From: an uncultured Bacteroidales bacterium
GTDB lineage: Bacteria; Bacteroidota; Bacteroidia; Bacteroidales; Muribaculaceae
NCBI GenBank assembly: GCA_902782465.1
Contig: CACZNH010000007.1
Location: 1-53,686 of the forward strand
Direction of reading: 5' to 3'
Length of the DNA: 53,686 bases
Made by a program: the position numbers and the translations under genes. The first letter of the stretch is position 1, and each line of letters begins with the position of its first letter. The notes beneath the pieces are model-generated. The model was not told the DNA's origin and ran no database searches. It worked only from the letters and a program-made list of their open reading frames with translations. Positions 51,101-53,686 of the stretch are shown in pieces.

Positions 51101-52361
51101 CATTGGTCACAGGCAGCGGGGTGTCATAGCCGGCATACACGTACAGGCTGTTAGCGGGAGAGAAGCCACCATCGTTGCTGAAGAGCACATACACATAGTG
51201 GTTGTCATTGCTCACTGCGTGGTTGAAGGTCTGGGTGCTGCCCGGGGCAACGGTAACATAGTTGGCAATCTGCTCACCATCGAGCCACACACTCATCATC
51301 ACGTTGCCATTCAACGGACTGCCGTCATAAGTGGTCGTGGGTACGGTAAAGGTAATTGTGCCGTCGGTAGCGCCGCCGTCAAAGGTGAATGCCAGGTCGG
51401 TAGTCGCAGTGGGAGCGGCGGCAGGAGCGGCATTGTCCTGGAAGAACATGGCAGAAGCCTGCTCGTTCTTGTCCAGCGGCTGTACCAGGGTCATCGTGAC
51501 GTCATAGGGGTCGATGGCATAAAGAGCCGAACCCTCCTGCGTCACCGCCATCCACAGGAAGCAGGCGGTGCGGGGCTCATACACCATACTCTGGACGTAC
51601 ATCGTGGGAGAAGCATCCAGGGTGCCCAACGCGCGGGCATCGGCGGTCTCCTTATCGAGCTGATAGAACTCGCCATCGCTGCCCACGCAGTACATCTCGC
51701 CGTCGGGGGTAAAACCCAGCGTCATCGGCTGGAAACGGTTCGGCCAGGCGCAAATGGTCTCAAACATGCGACTGATAGGGTTCCATTTTGCCAGATTCAG
51801 GCCCGTCAGGGTGCTGTTGTACTGCAACGTGTAGAAGATGTCACTCGTCACGTCATAGGCCATCACATCGGGAATGTAACTGTAATCGGCGTTGTCATAG
51901 ACAATAGACCACAACTGGCTGTAGTTATCACGGCTCAAGCCGATGTATTCCACACCAGTCAAGGTTCCCATCAGCTGCATGGGACGGGCGCCGACCAGCT
52001 GGTCGCGGCCCATGGCAGCAGCCATGAAGTTGTAACGCAGGTCGGTAGCCAGTGCCTGGAAGTCTGCATTGCCACCGATGGTGTAGGAATAGATACCGTA
52101 AGGAACTGAGCCGATGCCCACGCCGTCCCAAGCATCCGAGTTGGTCAGGTTGGCGTAAAAGGTCATTCCCTGATACACGTCAGCACTCGGGGCTTTCTTC
52201 CGCGAGATGGACTGCTGGGGAGAAAGCATCTTGGCGCGATGCTGCGTTTCGACAACCTGTTTCACGGGCTTAGGAGCCGACGTGTAGGTCGTCTGCTCGC
52301 CGGCCGATGCCATCAGGGCCACCAGCGCGAGCAATGCGAGTAAGGTTTTTGGTCTTCTCAT
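48174..52361 (-). CDS. Very large T9SS-exported surface protein with FN3- and adhesin-like domains
   Basis: 1395 residues from the ATG at 52361, with a signal peptide ending ASAGE. It carries an N-terminal beta region that reads like a propeller or NHL-type part (about 55-330), several FN3-like segments (LTWDAPAGGVNNGYLDNVTY, VLTWDAASAVGANGGVVDGS), and choice-of-anchor-J / cleaved-adhesin-like jelly rolls (APYFDDFSDMGTRELWTIV, FIESFENGILSTTGWMTEG). The C-terminal 75 residues form the Por secretion (type IX) sorting domain: VKGGLSVEGFDGQQVRVYTV, then GRQVSAF and PGIYIVTV. A surface adhesin or substrate binder is likely. The longer frame from 52430 is rejected because it lacks a sensible signal before ATG 52361. 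Confidence 0.85.
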   Translation of the reverse strand: MRRPKTLLALLALVALMASAGEQTTYTSAPKPVKQVVETQHRAKMLSPQQSISRKKAPSADVYQGMTFYANLTNSDAWDGVGIGSVPYGIYSYTIGGNADFQALATDLRYNFMAAAMGRDQLVGARPMQLMGTLTGVEYIGLSRDNYSQLWSIVYDNADYSYIPDVMAYDVTSDIFYTLQYNSTLTGLNLAKWNPISRMFETICAWPNRFQPMTLGFTPDGEMYCVGSDGEFYQLDKETADARALGTLDASPTMYVQSMVYEPRTACFLWMAVTQEGSALYAIDPYDVTMTLVQPLDKNEQASAMFFQDNAAPAAAPTATTDLAFTFDGGATDGTITFTVPTTTYDGSPLNGNVMMSVWLDGEQIANYVTVAPGSTQTFNHAVSNDNHYVYVLFSNDGGFSPANSLYVYAGYDTPLPVTNAVFTVENGVSHLTWDAPAGGVNNGYLDNVTYNVVRMPGSVVVAQGLSECEFSETLPSKMERYYYIITPFNGDGKRGDEAVSNSVLTGDAFEAPYFDDFSDMGTRELWTIVNANNDASNWGTVYTWTFNDYNKCWGVNTGPYNMGDDQDGADDYLISPGIYIEQGISYALIVNMRNTFANYKERVSLMVGTDPNDVSTFQVLDFNDAYDVGGTLADWEVDFQLEESGTYYFAVHAYTKREDNASGMFVYSMAVNKLGKNEAPAEVTDLTIIPEETGEMLADVTFTVPTTTLDGNELAAPLTANIYRDGGEEAVAQFPVEVGANAQWTDNTVEGVGVHTYTVGISNEAGEGKRVSADAFIGVYTAPYTNAFDTEEDARFFYTVNDSSIYTTNEYRWIWYSYNQNLALGGYGYFVQHPVEKIWLYMPAIKLEKDMVYTYAFNWTYSNYNQTCPGYAGIGMAPDSTAQTIYPDQLPFTNYGEKHWIENEVIATETGKYYPSILIVADKMSSYISPSIDDISITVVGSAFAPYSVENLVVEHDMTGLLKVNFAFNAPSVDYAQRPLEGPLTVYIYREGSAIPLMTFNDVEPGESLEWVDEQPMRGNNSYIIVAENSYGRGKASTANVFAGVDIPVAVENFWIRGNEDNQKAVLTWDAASAVGANGGVVDGSLIYTIVEYFPNGATPEEQMVILGTTTETTFTVDREPTDEMEMHYYAVIPSTSAGIGQAVLDDIILGKLKPVPFIESFENGILSTTGWMTEGDVANYGTVWNILTDDNEQTGQDGDNGYALCYNGNYYSQYHWADLVSPKVKIEADKQYTLSFYVYMGTTSNQAVLPTLTVSQSLNDDPYEELITINVTEGEPGWQLFEIPLMGTELANFVKFAFRGAMSVMSERIWLDNVRITAEDKPSGVDELSAVNRIAAVKGGLSVEGFDGQQVRVYTVDGRQVSAFVAGGNRTLTMEPGIYIVTVGKQAMKVMVK

Positions 52362-52434
52362 TGGTCTTATTATTTGAGAATTAATAATGATGTTGCACAA
52401 GGATGACCCGCACAACTGGTTATTTGACACTTTG

Positions 52435-52442
52435 CAAATTTA
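52435..52442 (-). promoter_or_regulatory. Promoter -7 box of the T9SS gene
   Basis: TAAATTTG at 52435-52442 on the minus strand, 74 bases before the ATG. Confidence 0.45.
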
Positions 52443-52555
52443 GGAAATTATCAGCCAATTGCATCATTTTTTACAGGAGTAAATGTACAAATTTCGGCAA
52501 TTCACACAAAAAACTCCGAAAACAGCAGTTTTCAAGACGTTTTTATTGCTCCGCT

Positions 52556-53686
52556 TTATTGCTCAGCCTCTTTTTTTGCCATGCGTTGATACTGCGACGG
52601 CGTCAAACCCGTGATTCGCTTGAACGAGGAAACAAAAGTCGAGCGGGACTTGAAACCCACGCTCTCCGAGATGGCTTCAATGGTATAGTTCCCATAGTTC
52701 TTGAGGTCGCCCATGCGTTTGCAGGCCTCCTTGATGCGGTAGGAATTCAGGAAGTTGTTAAAATTCTGTTGATAGAATTCGTTAATGACCTGGGATACAT
52801 ATTTATATTTTGAACCAGAGAGCAATGCCAGGCGCTCAAGCGAAAAGTCAGGCGAGAAAATCTCCGGATCATTATCCATGACCTCCAAAATGTGCTCCAG
52901 CAACTTCTGCTTGTTGTCGTCGGTGAGGTGGCTGCTCTTGTACTTCACTACGGCATCATCGCCATTCTCATCGCCTTCGCCCTCAAGGGCATTACAGGTG
53001 ACCTTATCCTCGACCGGGTTATCTTCGGACAAGACAGGCTCTGGTGCTGACATTCCCTTGTCGTGAAGCTGCCGGCGCATCCTCCGCTCTTCCTCATCGG
53101 CACGCAGCATTTCCACATTCTTCTGGTACAACAATTTGTTGGAGCGCATCAATTGGCCGTTTTTCTTATACACGAGGTAGAGCATCACCAACAATAGCAG
53201 CAGGAAGGCCAATGAGATGAGGATGACAACGCTCATCACCTCGCGATGGTGCTTGATTTCGGTCATCTCCTCTTCCATATCCTTTAGCTCGTTACGGAAT
53301 TCCATTTTGCTCACAGCAGTGAGCTGCTGATAGTTGGTCAAGGTGTCCTTGAGCAAATTGTATTGATTGTAATAATACTCATGCGTGGAGTGGTCTCCCA
53401 TGCGCTCAAAATATTGGGACAACATGCCGTACACCTCGAGTTTGCAGTCTTTCATCTCAAGGTCAACGGCGATTTTTTCCGACTTCTTGAGCGCATTGAT
53501 GGCTTCACGGTAGTTGCTCTGCATGGCATAGACTTTGGCAATTTCAACATGTGTGAAGTAAATCAGACGTGAATAGCGTGTTGTATCAATCAATGCCAAT
53601 TGTTGACGGTGAATGTCGATAGCTTGGGAGTATTGGTTTTGCTCCACACTGTGGAACGCCTGATAGAGCAGCTTGTTATAGCGCCG
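52556..53686 (-). CDS. TPR-TM-AraC transcription regulator, N-terminus cut by window edge
   Basis: At least 376 residues, open to the window's right edge, so the true start is outside. The N-terminal part is TPR-like (AKVYAMQSNYREAINALKKS), then one membrane segment (VVILISLAFLLLLLVMLYLV), a coiled coil, and a C-terminal AraC-type double helix-turn-helix (ERLALLSGSKYKYVSQVINE, ISESVGFKSRSTFVSSFKRI). This is a known Bacteroidetes layout for regulators that sense across the membrane without a kinase. It is the neighbour upstream of the giant T9SS protein gene on the same strand, and could control it. Confidence 0.88.
   Translation of the reverse strand, partial: RRYNKLLYQAFHSVEQNQYSQAIDIHRQQLALIDTTRYSRLIYFTHVEIAKVYAMQSNYREAINALKKSEKIAVDLEMKDCKLEVYGMLSQYFERMGDHSTHEYYYNQYNLLKDTLTNYQQLTAVSKMEFRNELKDMEEEMTEIKHHREVMSVVILISLAFLLLLLVMLYLVYKKNGQLMRSNKLLYQKNVEMLRADEEERRMRRQLHDKGMSAPEPVLSEDNPVEDKVTCNALEGEGDENGDDAVVKYKSSHLTDDNKQKLLEHILEVMDNDPEIFSPDFSLERLALLSGSKYKYVSQVINEFYQQNFNNFLNSYRIKEACKRMGDLKNYGNYTIEAISESVGFKSRSTFVSSFKRITGLTPSQYQRMAKKEAEQ

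Noticed and set aside
51069-52109. Plus-strand open frame of about 346 codons
   Set aside because: Antisense to the giant T9SS gene, no motif.

Overview
The window reads as a chromosomal segment of a Bacteroidales bacterium, most like Prevotella or a close gut or oral relative (inference). The grounds are: repeated promoter boxes of the Bacteroidetes form TTTG-N19-21-TAnnTTTG, weak ribosome binding sites, a large secreted protein with a type IX secretion (Por) sorting tail, a beta-helix protein with a Prevotella-like C-terminus, DUF3667, DUF4294 and GIN/DUF2807 proteins, a Wzi-type outer membrane protein, and a GlsB/GlsA-like pair for amino-acid lipids. No rRNA, tRNA, CRISPR array, transposase or phage gene was seen. 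The window cuts one gene at each end: a secreted protein at 1-156 and a TPR-TM-AraC regulator at 52556-53686.

Layout. 1-8.7 kb: cut secreted gene with a long leader, TonB-receptor-like barrel, carboxynorspermidine dehydrogenase-like enzyme, rhodanese/Nudix pair, outer membrane barrel plus metallophosphoesterase lipoprotein, GIN-domain lipoprotein. 8.7-13.6 kb: superoxide dismutase with an NlpC-like secreted protein, HAD phosphatase, orphan sensor kinase with an MBL-fold enzyme. 13.7-22.3 kb: glycogen branching enzyme behind a tandemly duplicated promoter, zinc metallopeptidase, phosphoethanolamine transferase, PgeF, a HigBA-like toxin-antitoxin pair, recF-DUF721, thioesterase. 22.3-29.9 kb: DUF3667 protein, sugar-phosphate isomerase, a TPR-glycerophosphodiesterase fused frame, ribH, a frameshifted Na+/alanine symporter, gapA, mscL. 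30-37.8 kb: small LuxR-type regulator, a four-gene envelope operon (GlsA-like, GlsB-like, Wzi-like, lipocalin-like), a polytopic membrane protein, an outer membrane barrel and two tyrosine-rich lipoprotein paralogues. 37.9-53.7 kb: Na/Pi cotransporter, beta-helix protein, metG, deoC with a MazG-like pyrophosphohydrolase, several envelope proteins, a 1395-residue T9SS protein, and the AraC-type regulator.

Most genes are ordinary envelope or housekeeping functions. Less ordinary are the non-coding structures: an approximately 330-nt leader at the left end, two related 80-bp palindromes, a 126-bp foldback element, a duplicated 82-bp promoter unit, perfect palindromes at several promoters, and spacers built from short self-similar words. 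Among the genes, the lipid/outer-membrane operon, the TPR-GDPD fusion, the His/Cys-rich extension on DeoC and the tandem Tyr-rich lipoproteins deserve a second look. Family assignments were made by eye from motifs; no database search was run.
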